DNA of 6,547 bases from Syntrophaceae bacterium (GTDB lineage Bacteria; Desulfobacterota; Syntrophia; Syntrophales; UBA2185), in contig JAFNGM010000211.1 of NCBI GenBank assembly GCA_017885225.1, positions 21,600-28,146 of the forward strand, in the 5' to 3' direction. The notes below the pieces were generated by a model. That model did not search any database and was not told where the DNA came from. It saw only the letters and a program-made list of their open reading frames with translations. The position numbers and the translations under genes were made by a program. This document shows positions 1-5,958 of the stretch, one piece after another (positions within the stretch are counted from its first letter, which is position 1; every line of letters starts with the position of its first letter).

Positions 1-348
1 GATGGGACGGCCACCCTCCGCTTCCTTAATCCACGGACATTCAAGATAGTGCGGCAGATCGAGGTTCGAGATCGCGGCAAAGCAGTGCCGCATATCAATG
101 AGCTCGAATATGTCAGGGGTGAGGTGTACGCCAATATCTGGGATACGGGATACATTGCCAGAGTATCACCCCAGACGGGAAAGATCCTTGGCTGGATCGA
201 TCTCAGAGGGCTATATCAATTAGTCCCTAAGGGCGGGAAGGCCGATGTTCTGAACGGAATTGCGTATGATGCAAAAAATGACCGGCTCCTTGTAACGGGA
301 AAGTTTTGGCCTCATATCTTTGAGATACGGTTAGAAAAATTACAATAG
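1..348 (+). CDS. Glutaminyl-peptide cyclotransferase (glutamine cyclotransferase family), C-terminal part
   Basis: This is the last 115 codons of a gene whose start lies left of the window; the reading frame is open from base 1 to the TAG at 346-348. The family converts N-terminal glutamine of proteins or peptides to pyroglutamate, releasing ammonia, and its bacterial members are usually exported five-bladed beta-propellers. Features seen here that match the family are the segment NELEYVRGEVYANIWDT (visible residues about 34-50), the following blade with RVSPQTGKILGWIDL, and the closing LNGIAYD and LLVTGKFWPHIFEI segments (about 86-110), which end the last blade. No signal peptide can be judged because the N-terminus is missing. 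The gene converges on sufB across a 238-nt gap that holds parS. The family call is confident; the true substrate is unknown. Confidence 0.9.
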   Translation, partial: DGTATLRFLNPRTFKIVRQIEVRDRGKAVPHINELEYVRGEVYANIWDTGYIARVSPQTGKILGWIDLRGLYQLVPKGGKADVLNGIAYDAKNDRLLVTGKFWPHIFEIRLEKLQ

Positions 349-361
349 CAGGAAAATCCTG
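349..361 (+). terminator. Weak hairpin directly after the cyclotransferase stop
   Basis: CAGGA (349-353) and TCCTG (357-361) form a 5-bp stem with an AAA loop, followed by TTGTTTC. It begins at the first base after the TAG. The stem is short and the T-tract is interrupted, so this is at best a weak intrinsic terminator and could be chance. Confidence 0.2.
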
Positions 362-395
362 TTGTTTCATAATCGTATTTTTCTGCCACATATGC

Positions 396-422
396 CCTTC
401 CCTGTCTCAGGACAGACGAAGG
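396..422. other. Stem-loop between the cyclotransferase gene and parS, possible bidirectional terminator
   Basis: CCTTC (396-400) pairs with GAAGG (418-422), and CTGTC (402-406) pairs with GACAG (411-415). The loop is TCAG and there is a small internal loop (c401 against a416-c417). That gives ten Watson-Crick pairs. Neither strand has a T-tract after it, so it is not a classic intrinsic terminator. It lies between two convergent genes, where transcription from both sides must end, 23 nt left of the parS core. Confidence 0.4.
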
Positions 423-442
423 AACAATTACTAAACCAGGGT

Positions 443-464
443 AAATGTTTCACGTGAAACATTT
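443..464. promoter_or_regulatory. parS: parS, chromosomal centromere site bound by ParB
   Basis: Positions 446-461 read TGTTTCACGTGAAACA, a perfect 16-bp palindrome identical to the widely conserved chromosomal parS consensus. Perfect symmetry extends three bases further on each side (443-464, 22 bp) and breaks at 442/465. In the known system ParB binds parS, loads as a CTP-dependent sliding clamp, spreads along the neighbouring DNA and recruits SMC and ParA for chromosome segregation. Such sites cluster around the replication origin in most bacteria. No parA or parB lies in this window. The related Noc site has a CCCGGG-type centre, whereas this one has CACGTG, so ParB is the expected binder. 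The site is in non-coding DNA between two convergent genes, so coding constraint does not explain the palindrome. Confidence 0.93.
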
Positions 465-481
465 TTTATTCCCTCATGGTC

Positions 482-505
482 GGGATGAGCAATAGCGTCT
501 ATCCC
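482..505. other. Imperfect stem-loop between parS and the sufB 3' end
   Basis: GGGAT (482-486) pairs with ATCCC (501-505). The stem can be extended inward with two single-base bulges (487-490 against 495-499) to an AATA tetraloop at 491-494. On the minus strand it lies about 80 nt past the sufB stop and is followed by an A-rich and not a T-rich tract, so it lacks the usual terminator tail. It may help end the minus-strand operon transcript or may be chance. Confidence 0.22.
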
Positions 506-586
506 CCCTGCGCCTCAACCTGATTATTGAATCCTGATAGCATGCCTGACGTGTATCGCTTCACCACAGATATGAGAAATGGGACG

Positions 587-1801
587 CTAAAAAAGACTCT
601 TGCCGGTATCGTTAATGACCCTTTCGATCTTGTCCTGAAGCTCTCTGGGAAGTCCTTCCATTTTCACATTGAGGAATCCTCTCACAATGAGCGCTGTTGC
701 CTCTTCTTCACTTAATCCCCGTGACATGAGATATTCTATTTCGTCCTGAGATATCTTGCCGACTGCGGCTTCATGGGACATTTCGACGCCTGCAACCCTT
801 CCGTCAATCTCCGGAATAGCGCGTATACGCCCTTCTTCGGAAAGAATCAATCCGCTGCACTCAAGATGGGCCTTTACATCCGGCACTTGTCCAATGAGCA
901 GGCCTCTCGCGGTGATATTTCCACCCGTAGTGATCGTTCTGGATATGATTTCCGCTCTCGCCCCTGTCGCTTCGAGAGAGACACGTCCCCCGATATCGAG
1001 ATCAGCCCCTTTCGGTGCAACGAGGATTGTATTGAGTCTCGCAATCGAATTTTTTCCCATTAATCTGACAGAGGGGTACATCTGTACGGATTTTGCCATT
1101 TTCATGCACACATAATTCGACATGAACGTAGCCCCTTCTTCCACCCAGACGGTCGTTCTCGGTCTCACGACAATCTCTTCACCCCAGTTGTGGAGCATTG
1201 TTGACGTAACCATAGCTCCCTTTTTGATATAAAATTCCGATACTCCTACATGCAAACCCTTTTTGAGGTGGGGCGCCGTTGTACATCCGGTAATGATGTG
1301 GAGTTCCGAACCCTCCTCAGCGATGACCATGTTGTGTATGTTCTGGGCAATACCTTCACCGCTGATATAAAGACAGGTTTGAACGGGGTGCAGGGACTTC
1401 GTTCCCGCCATGACGCGTATAAAAAAGCCGTCATGAAAAGCAGCAGACGCCTGGGCTGTGTACTTGTCTGCATCAACATCAACAGCCTTCCACCAATAGT
1501 CCGGTAATCCGTTATATTTCCTCAGGGCATCCCTCATGGTAAGCAATTCAACGCCTTCCTGGCCCATGGAACAGTGAATGGGGGAGTGATCCTTAAGCAC
1601 AAAGCTTCCCGCCCGTTCATCACGAGACGCGAGAATGCCGACTTCCGCCATATGCTTTTTTTCCCCGTCGGAAAAATGTGATAATTCAGGATCGTATTCG
1701 TGGGGTGAAGACTTACTACTGAACCTGTCAAGATCAATATCAGGACCGTAAAGGGCCTTCTTGTTCAGAGCCGCCCGTGCCTTTTCATCTAACGCTGACA
1801 T
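587..1801 (-). CDS. sufB: SufB/SufD family Fe-S cluster assembly scaffold (SmsB-like)
   Basis: The 404-residue product belongs to the SufBD family, the scaffold that receives sulfur and iron and, with the ATPase SufC, assembles [Fe-S] clusters in the cytoplasm. The middle (about residues 110-340) has the repetitive beta-helix pattern of the family. The C-terminal signature is clear: SHEAAVGKI (about 342-350), then EIEYLMSRGLSEEEA. Cys315 (in HLECSGLIL) and His343-Glu344 have the same 28/29-residue spacing as C405 and H433-E434 of E. coli SufB, as I recall that numbering, so the active residues appear kept. It is shorter than E. coli SufB (about 495 residues). I chose ATG at 1801 over the GTG at 1810 because AGGAG at 1814-1810 sits 8 nt before the ATG but overlaps the GTG. 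The gene overlaps the sufC end by 13 nt, so translation is probably coupled. With no second SufB/SufD gene, it may act as a homodimer. SufD is the alternative label. Confidence 0.93.
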   Translation of the reverse strand: MSALDEKARAALNKKALYGPDIDLDRFSSKSSPHEYDPELSHFSDGEKKHMAEVGILASRDERAGSFVLKDHSPIHCSMGQEGVELLTMRDALRKYNGLPDYWWKAVDVDADKYTAQASAAFHDGFFIRVMAGTKSLHPVQTCLYISGEGIAQNIHNMVIAEEGSELHIITGCTTAPHLKKGLHVGVSEFYIKKGAMVTSTMLHNWGEEIVVRPRTTVWVEEGATFMSNYVCMKMAKSVQMYPSVRLMGKNSIARLNTILVAPKGADLDIGGRVSLEATGARAEIISRTITTGGNITARGLLIGQVPDVKAHLECSGLILSEEGRIRAIPEIDGRVAGVEMSHEAAVGKISQDEIEYLMSRGLSEEEATALIVRGFLNVKMEGLPRELQDKIERVINDTGKSLF

Positions 1802-2517
1802 CTTATGCACTCCTCATACCCTGAATTCTGTATCGTCTCAAACATTTCCCGAGGGTTGCCCTCGCATATGATCATACCGTTGAGCATGAGATGGCCTTTA
1901 TCCGCCTCAAGGTAATTCAGGATGAGACCGGTGTGGGTTATTACGAGACCCGCCTTAACGCGTTGTCTCCTGAGATTTTTCTGTAGTAATTTTTTTATAA
2001 CCTTTCCGATTACCTTGATATTTTCCAGATCAACTCCCGACTCCGGTTCATCCAAAAGAATGAGTTCTGGATTCTGCACGATGAGTTGAAGAAGCTCCGA
2101 TTTTTTAATCTCGCCTCCGGAAAATCCCAAATTGATATCCCTCTCCATGAATTCAGTGAAATTTAAGCTGTTTACTATCTGCTCAATCGTTGCGTCATCG
2201 TTATTGTTAAATGTCTTGATGAGATCGTGTACCTTGACCCCCCGTATGGTCGGTGGCCGCTGAAATGACATCCCTATTCCCATACGAGCCCTTTCGCTGA
2301 TAGGAAGATACGTAATATCCGTATCCTTAAATAGTATTTTCCCTTGAGTAACACGGCATCCGGAAAAACCCATGATTGCCATCAGCAATGTTGTCTTTCC
2401 CGATCCGTTTTTGCCGAATAGCACATGTGTTTCTCCATGATCTATCGACAGATTCACCTCATGCAGCACTTCCTTACCGGCGATTTCAACTGTCAAATTA
2501 TGAATTGATAGCAACAT
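1789..2517 (-). CDS. sufC: SufC-type Fe-S assembly ATPase (ABC ATPase without membrane partner)
   Basis: A 242-residue ABC ATPase with every core motif: Walker A GKNGSGKT (35-42), Q-loop FQRPP with Gln86, signature FSGGE (132-136), Walker B LILLDEP (152-158, catalytic Glu157), D-loop region SGVD (160-163) and H-loop His195 in VITHTG. The FSGGE(I/M)KK(S/R)xE signature context and LLDEPESGVD are typical of SufC, not of transporter ATPases (compare LDE-SGLD in SufC proteins). SufC binds SufB/SufD and uses ATP hydrolysis to open the scaffold for cluster building. The start ATG at 2517 is preceded by AAGGAAGG with 7 nt spacing. It ends 13 nt inside sufB and starts 46 nt after the glycosylase gene, which suggests one transcript. 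The order C then B with no SufS, SufE, SufU or SufD resembles the minimal SmsCB arrangement. Confidence 0.95.
   Translation of the reverse strand: MLLSIHNLTVEIAGKEVLHEVNLSIDHGETHVLFGKNGSGKTTLLMAIMGFSGCRVTQGKILFKDTDITYLPISERARMGIGMSFQRPPTIRGVKVHDLIKTFNNNDDATIEQIVNSLNFTEFMERDINLGFSGGEIKKSELLQLIVQNPELILLDEPESGVDLENIKVIGKVIKKLLQKNLRRQRVKAGLVITHTGLILNYLEADKGHLMLNGMIICEGNPREMFETIQNSGYEECIRCQR
1810..1814 (-). promoter_or_regulatory. Ribosome binding site that sets the sufB start
   Basis: The minus strand reads AGGAG, then TGCATAAG (8 nt), then ATG at 1801. It lies inside the last codons of sufC (encoding YEEC) and supports the ATG over the in-frame GTG at 1810, which shares its first base with the last G of the motif. 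Confidence 0.65.
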
Positions 2518-2563
2518 GGTTAAACCTTCCTTTCAAGGTTGGCACTCAATGATAATTTCGCGG

Positions 2564-3208
2564 TTATTGTTTCCTTGAGAGAGGACATTCATCACAGCGT
2601 GGATTTCTGTTGCAAAAGAATTTCCCTGTATTCACGAGGAGGGCATGATACTGATTGTACAGAGGAACACTTGGGGGAAGATTATTCATGAACAGGTTTT
2701 GAATTTCTTTATAGGTTGCATCCGCACGAACAATTTTGTGTCTCAGTAAAATCCTTCTTGTATACGCATCGATTACGAATACAGGCTTATTTCCTGCGTA
2801 AAGGAGAATACTGTCGGCTGTCTCTTCTCCGATGCCTTTGACCGTAAGCAGCTTCCCTCTCAGGTGCCAAAGATTTTCCGCAAACATGCAATCCAGGTCA
2901 CCGTTATACTCGTCATAGAGAAACCGAATGAACGCCTTTAATCTCCTGGTCTTTATATTATAGTACCCCGCCGGTCTGATAAGATCAGCAAGCTTTCTTT
3001 CATCAATTGCGAAAATCAGGTCGGGGCAAAGGCAATCCTCCGATTTCAGTTTTGATATGGCGCTTTCTACATTCCTCCAGGCTGTATTCTGGGTGAGTAT
3101 TGCGCCGACAATAACCTCAAAAGGGGAATCTCCGGGCCACCAGTGGAGATCTCCGAAATACGCATTCAGCGCTTCATAGATTGCACGCAGAGAATGGCCT
3201 CGTTGCAT
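2564..3208 (-). CDS. Endonuclease III-like DNA glycosylase (HhH-GPD superfamily, COG2231-like)
   Basis: This 214-residue protein has the HhH-GPD base-excision repair fold. ILTQNTAW (37-44) matches the Nth N-terminal motif with Gln40. The helix-hairpin-helix is LTVKGIGEETADS (121-133), and VIDAYTRR (145-152) carries the conserved catalytic aspartate, Asp147, spaced 18 residues after position 129 as in E. coli Nth (K120 to D138). At the position of Nth Lys120 this protein has Glu129, so it should be a monofunctional glycosylase without beta-lyase activity. Near the C-terminus Cys199, Cys205 and Cys208 give C-x5-C-x2-C, and the protein stops six residues later. E. coli Nth has C-x6-C-x2-C-x5-C, so one cluster ligand is missing. 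It begins 9 nt after htrA with no clear ribosome binding site, which suggests translational coupling. The base it removes cannot be read from the sequence; alkylated purines (MagIII-like) are one possibility. Confidence 0.88.
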   Translation of the reverse strand: MQRGHSLRAIYEALNAYFGDLHWWPGDSPFEVIVGAILTQNTAWRNVESAISKLKSEDCLCPDLIFAIDERKLADLIRPAGYYNIKTRRLKAFIRFLYDEYNGDLDCMFAENLWHLRGKLLTVKGIGEETADSILLYAGNKPVFVIDAYTRRILLRHKIVRADATYKEIQNLFMNNLPPSVPLYNQYHALLVNTGKFFCNRNPRCDECPLSRKQ

Positions 3209-3217
3209 ACACGAACA

Positions 3218-4690
3218 TTATTTAGGAAGACTCACAAAATATTTAGCCTTACCCCGCTTGATTAAGAGAAGAATGCTGTTTTTTGCACTTTTCTTCGAAA
3301 TCTCCCGCTGGTAATCTTTCAGGGAAGAGATTTTTACCTTATTGACTTCCAGAATGATATCCTGGGGCTGGATACCTTTCTCATCTGCCGGGCTTCCGTC
3401 TTTGACATCAACAACAATTACTCCGACCCTGCTGGCAATACCGAGATAGCGGGCAATATCCGGCGTAATATCCTGCACGGTCATTCCGAAGTTTTCCTTC
3501 ATGTCCCCTGCCGATGCCACTTCCGGTTGTTCCTTCCGCTCGGTTACGACAATTTGATATGACTTTTCCTGTCCATCCCTCAGGGCTTTCAGCTCTATCT
3601 TGTCCCCCACATGGAAGGAGGCGATTGTGAGCAATAATTCATGCGTATCTTTTATCTTTTTGCCGTTCACCTCGGTAATGAGATCCCCCGATCTCAATCC
3701 AGCCTTGTCAGCGGGATCTCCCTTGAATACCTCGGTTATAAGCGCACCACTATTATCTTTGAGTTTGAGGTTCTTGGCGATATCTTCTGTAACGTCCTGC
3801 ACAGAAACACCCAGCCAGGCCCGGGTAACTTTCCCCTTGGATTTCAGATCAGGCAATATAGTCTTCGCCATATTAATCGGGATCGCAAAGCCAATACCCT
3901 GCCCCTGTGCTACGATAGCCGTGTTAATTCCTATTACCTTACCCTCCATATTGAAGAGAGGCCCGCCGCTGTTTCCGGGATTGATGGAAGCATCTGTTTG
4001 AATAAAATTGTCATAGGGACCTGCCCCTATCACTCTCCCTTTGGCGCTGACAATACCCGCCGTCACTGTCTGTTCCAGACCGAAGGGATTACCAATGGCA
4101 ACAACCCAATCACCTACCCGCAGCTTTTCTGAATCGCCTATTTCCACCACAGAAAGGCTTTCACCTGATTTAATTTTTATAAGGGCCAGGTCTGTTTTTG
4201 CATCTCTGCCTACGACCTTTGCCTCGTATTCCTTCCCCGTGGAAAGTTTTACCAGTATCTTATCGGCCTGCTCAATCACGTGATTGTTCGTGAAAATATA
4301 GCCATCGGGGCTGATAATAAATCCAGAGCCGAGACTTCTTTGCTTGAATTCTCTCCTCGGCACATCACCAAAAAACCTCTCAAAAAAATCATCCCCCCAA
4401 AAATATCTATCAAAGGGTGACCTGAATTGGCCTCCGCGGCCTGTCCGGATCGTCTTCGTTGTACTGATATTTACTACAACCGGTTTGAGCTTCTCCGCGA
4501 GATCAGCGAACGACGCAGGCGCACCCGGTGCACGTGCACTTTCCGCCGAGGAAACAGCCGATGCGGTCTGAACGTTAGTACTCACAGGACTAAAAGACGA
4601 CCGTAACACCTCCACAAGCGAAACAATAAACGATGCAATCAGAAAAGCCAGCAGAAACATAATAAAGGTTTTTCTGTTTTTATTTTCCAT
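3218..4690 (-). CDS. htrA: HtrA/DegP (Do) family envelope serine protease with two PDZ domains
   Basis: The 490-residue product is a trypsin-like serine protease/chaperone of envelope protein quality control. An N-terminal hydrophobic stretch (about 9-28) follows a basic MENKNRK start and lacks an obvious cleavage site right after it, so it is either a signal peptide or an anchor. A low-complexity Ala/Ser linker (about 41-60) precedes the protease domain. The catalytic triad is visible: His137 in TNNHVIE, Asp167 in KTDLALI and Ser241 in GNSGGPLF. An LA loop rich in Phe/Asp/Arg lies at about 82-117. PDZ1 begins at AWLGVSVQDV (291-300) and PDZ2 at FGMTVQDITP (401-410), the DegP/DegQ layout; DegS has only one PDZ. 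The start ATG at 4690 has AAGGAGGG upstream, but about 14 nt away, longer than usual; coupling to the small ORF ending at 4695 could explain this. It is the first recognisable gene of the minus-strand cluster. Confidence 0.96.
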   Translation of the reverse strand: MENKNRKTFIMFLLAFLIASFIVSLVEVLRSSFSPVSTNVQTASAVSSAESARAPGAPASFADLAEKLKPVVVNISTTKTIRTGRGGQFRSPFDRYFWGDDFFERFFGDVPRREFKQRSLGSGFIISPDGYIFTNNHVIEQADKILVKLSTGKEYEAKVVGRDAKTDLALIKIKSGESLSVVEIGDSEKLRVGDWVVAIGNPFGLEQTVTAGIVSAKGRVIGAGPYDNFIQTDASINPGNSGGPLFNMEGKVIGINTAIVAQGQGIGFAIPINMAKTILPDLKSKGKVTRAWLGVSVQDVTEDIAKNLKLKDNSGALITEVFKGDPADKAGLRSGDLITEVNGKKIKDTHELLLTIASFHVGDKIELKALRDGQEKSYQIVVTERKEQPEVASAGDMKENFGMTVQDITPDIARYLGIASRVGVIVVDVKDGSPADEKGIQPQDIILEVNKVKISSLKDYQREISKKSAKNSILLLIKRGKAKYFVSLPK

Positions 4691-4694
4691 TTCT

Positions 4695-4799
4695 TTACCT
4701 ACTACCCTCCTTCAGGTTCAAATCTCCTGCTGTAATAATTTTTTTCCGCATTAGCATATATATTTTTAAAATACCAGCATTTTTCATCTGGAAAGACAT
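4695..4799 (-). CDS. Candidate 34-residue small ORF upstream of htrA
   Basis: I do not recognise this product. The ORF starts at ATG 4799-4797 and ends with TAA 4697-4695, 4 nt before the htrA start. GGAGG (minus strand, 4809-4805) precedes the ATG by 5 nt, slightly short but usable. The predicted peptide begins MSFQMKNAGILKIYMLMRKK; it is basic with a short hydrophobic stretch at about 8-17. Its last codons (LKEGSR) contain the AAGGAGGG motif that would serve htrA, so ribosomes ending here could restart on htrA. Alternatively the segment is simply the AT-rich htrA promoter and leader, and the ORF is chance. Length and composition alone cannot decide. Confidence 0.25.
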   Translation of the reverse strand: MSFQMKNAGILKIYMLMRKKIITAGDLNLKEGSR

Positions 4800-4825
4800 C
4801 CTCGCCTCCGTCAGTCCCTATGAAT

Positions 4826-4872
4826 GTACCGGGCAGAAAAAGCGCGAATGGCTCCGCCTTCTGCCCGAGTAC
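4826..4872. repeat. Strong inverted repeat between the FAH-family gene and htrA
   Basis: GTAC CGGGCAGAA (4826-4838) pairs with TTCTGCCCG A GTAC (4859-4872). This gives 13 base pairs with one bulged A at 4868 and a 20-nt loop. It lies 88 nt past the stop of the FAH-family gene and about 135 nt before htrA, both on the minus strand. There is no T-tract after it on either strand. It could be a factor-assisted terminator or processing stem for the FAH transcript, part of the htrA leader, or a dispersed palindromic element. No coding explanation is apparent. Confidence 0.5.
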
Positions 4873-4960
4873 ATCATGTTGTGCTGTCTACACTCCTGCA
4901 AGAGAAATCCCTCCAGCTTTGCTGTCATTATCTGGGGGAAACGTTGAATGCAGACATATT

Positions 4961-5827
4961 TCAGTCACCCAGCATGAGAGATTTCTCAATTTTTTTTCCC
5001 TCTGGAAGAATGTTTTCTCTGTGATCTTCATCCCGGACAGGGTTCGTTAATTGCCCTATTTTTTCTATGGTTACAGTTACCGTATCTCCCGCCTGAAGAT
5101 ACAGGGGAGGTTGACGCGTAAAGCCGACACCCTCCGGTGTTCCAGTCAAAATGACCGTACCGGGAAGCAATGTCATGGATCTGGACAGATCGCTGATAAT
5201 TGCCGGTATATCAAAAATCATGTCTGAGGTGCTTGAGTCTTGGACGATACAACCATTTAATAGTGTACGGATTCGTAGATTCTGGGGATCAGGAATTTCG
5301 TCCCGTGTTACCAAACAGGGTCCAAGAGGACAAAATGTGTCAAAGCTCTTTCCCCTGGCCCATTGTTTTTTCTGTTTTTCAATCTGCCAGTCCCGGGCGC
5401 TCACATCGTTTGCGCACATATAGCCCATTACATAGTCCATTGCCTCGGATGGGGAAACATTCTTGACCTTTCTACCGATGATTACGGCAAGTTCCGCCTC
5501 GTAATCAACATGTTCCGGGCCTGCCGAGGGAAGGATTATTGGTGACATGTGTCCAACCACACTTGTCGTTGCTTTAATAAAAACTATTGGTATATCGGGG
5601 TAAGACACTTTTGTTTCGTCGGCATGCTTCCGATAGTTGAGCCCCAGTGCCAGTATGTTGCAAGGAAAGATCGGTGAGAGAACCTGCTGAATTTTGGCCA
5701 ATTTCGAGGTGACTCTGAATTTTCCGAATATATCACCTTGAATTATACGGGCTTGATCCGGCAGCTCCGGATCATGAAGACCGTATGACAATTGATCATT
5801 GTTAGCTATAAAGCGTATAATTTTCAT
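4961..5827 (-). CDS. Fumarylacetoacetate hydrolase (FAH) family protein
   Basis: The 288-residue enzyme has an N-terminal domain (about 1-55, with ARIIQGDIFG at 26-35) and a FAH catalytic domain (about 56-265). Metal ligands of the family are visible: Glu110 and Glu112 in DYEAEL and Asp141 in NDVSARD. GLNYRKHADE (62-71), the GKSFDTFCPLGP segment (159-170, Lys160) and TGTPEGVG (228-235) line the active site in this family. Members act on C-C bonds or tautomers of beta-keto and oxo acids (acylpyruvate hydrolase, oxaloacetate decarboxylase or tautomerase, hydroxyheptadienedioate isomerase); the sequence does not tell which. A charged tail (about 266-288) extends past the usual NPV end. ATG at 5827 has CAGGAG 7 nt upstream. 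The gene stands alone, with its own promoter-like region shared with the divergent permease gene. Confidence 0.93.
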   Translation of the reverse strand: MKIIRFIANNDQLSYGLHDPELPDQARIIQGDIFGKFRVTSKLAKIQQVLSPIFPCNILALGLNYRKHADETKVSYPDIPIVFIKATTSVVGHMSPIILPSAGPEHVDYEAELAVIIGRKVKNVSPSEAMDYVMGYMCANDVSARDWQIEKQKKQWARGKSFDTFCPLGPCLVTRDEIPDPQNLRIRTLLNGCIVQDSSTSDMIFDIPAIISDLSRSMTLLPGTVILTGTPEGVGFTRQPPLYLQAGDTVTVTIEKIGQLTNPVRDEDHRENILPEGKKIEKSLMLGD

Positions 5828-5863
5828 TAGTTAACTCCTGTCATATATTTTTTTCAATGCCCT

Positions 5864-5877
5864 ATACAGTATTGTAT
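5864..5877. promoter_or_regulatory. Inverted repeat over the FAH promoter -10 region, possible operator
   Basis: ATACA (5864-5868) and TGTAT (5873-5877) form 5-bp arms around GTAT. The repeat overlaps the possible -10 elements of the FAH-family promoter, where a repressor would act. No regulator gene is in the window, so the binder is unknown. Confidence 0.25.
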
Positions 5878-5938
5878 GTATTTACCATAAGTTCCTTGTC
5901 AAGAACAAAGACAATATTTGCACTGGCATTTACAGTAT
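5865..5938 (+). repeat. Direct repeat of TACAGTAT in the divergent promoter region
   Basis: The octamer TACAGTAT occurs at 5865-5872 and again at 5931-5938, 66 bp apart. One copy is next to the minus-strand -10 and the other follows the plus-strand -35. Two copies in equivalent places of divergent promoters could be half-sites for a shared regulator, but an octamer in AT-rich DNA can recur by chance. Confidence 0.25.
5871..5902 (-). promoter_or_regulatory. Candidate promoter of the FAH-family gene
   Basis: A perfect TTGACA (minus strand, 5902-5897) is followed by TACATA after 16 nt (5880-5875) or TACAAT after 20 nt (5876-5871). The first has good spacing but a poor -10; the second has a good -10 but loose spacing. 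Start of transcription would fall roughly 30-45 nt before the ATG at 5827, a sensible leader length. Confidence 0.35.
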
Positions 5939-5956
5939 GTTAACATTCGCTACAAT
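5929..5956 (+). promoter_or_regulatory. Candidate sigma-70-type promoter for the MlaE-family gene
   Basis: TTTACA (5929-5934, five of six consensus bases) and TACAAT (5951-5956, five of six) are separated by 16 nt on the plus strand. Transcription would start near 5963, giving a leader of about 185 nt before the TTG at 6148. Confidence 0.42.
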
Positions 5957-5958
5957 TA

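Noticed and set aside
519..538. CCTGAT repeated at 519-524 and 533-538
   Set aside because: A six-base repeat only 14 bases apart in a short gap is easily chance and has no symmetry or spacing partner.
527..715. 62-codon plus-strand frame crossing the sufB end
   Set aside because: Most of it is antisense to the conserved C-terminal part of sufB, and no ribosome binding site or family resemblance was seen.
756..1507. Plus-strand frames of 85-119 codons
   Set aside because: They are antisense shadows of sufB, which is strongly supported by family motifs on the other strand.
3600..4132. Two plus-strand frames of 133 and 163 codons
   Set aside because: Both are antisense to the protease and PDZ1 part of htrA, which has clear catalytic motifs; neither shows a recognisable domain.
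4272..4287. A second parS-like palindrome (CAATCACGTGATTG at 4273-4286) in htrA
   Set aside because: Only 9 of 16 bases match parS, and the sequence encodes the catalytic NHVIEQ segment, where CAC GTG ATT is the His-Val-Ile codons; coding explains it.
4528..4539. GTGCACGTGCAC palindrome in the htrA linker region
   Set aside because: It shares only the CACGTG centre with parS, lacks the TGTTT/AAACA arms and lies in a repetitive Ala-rich coding linker.
4820..5050. 76-codon plus-strand frame right of htrA
   Set aside because: It starts inside the inverted repeat and runs antisense into the FAH-family gene; nothing supports translation.
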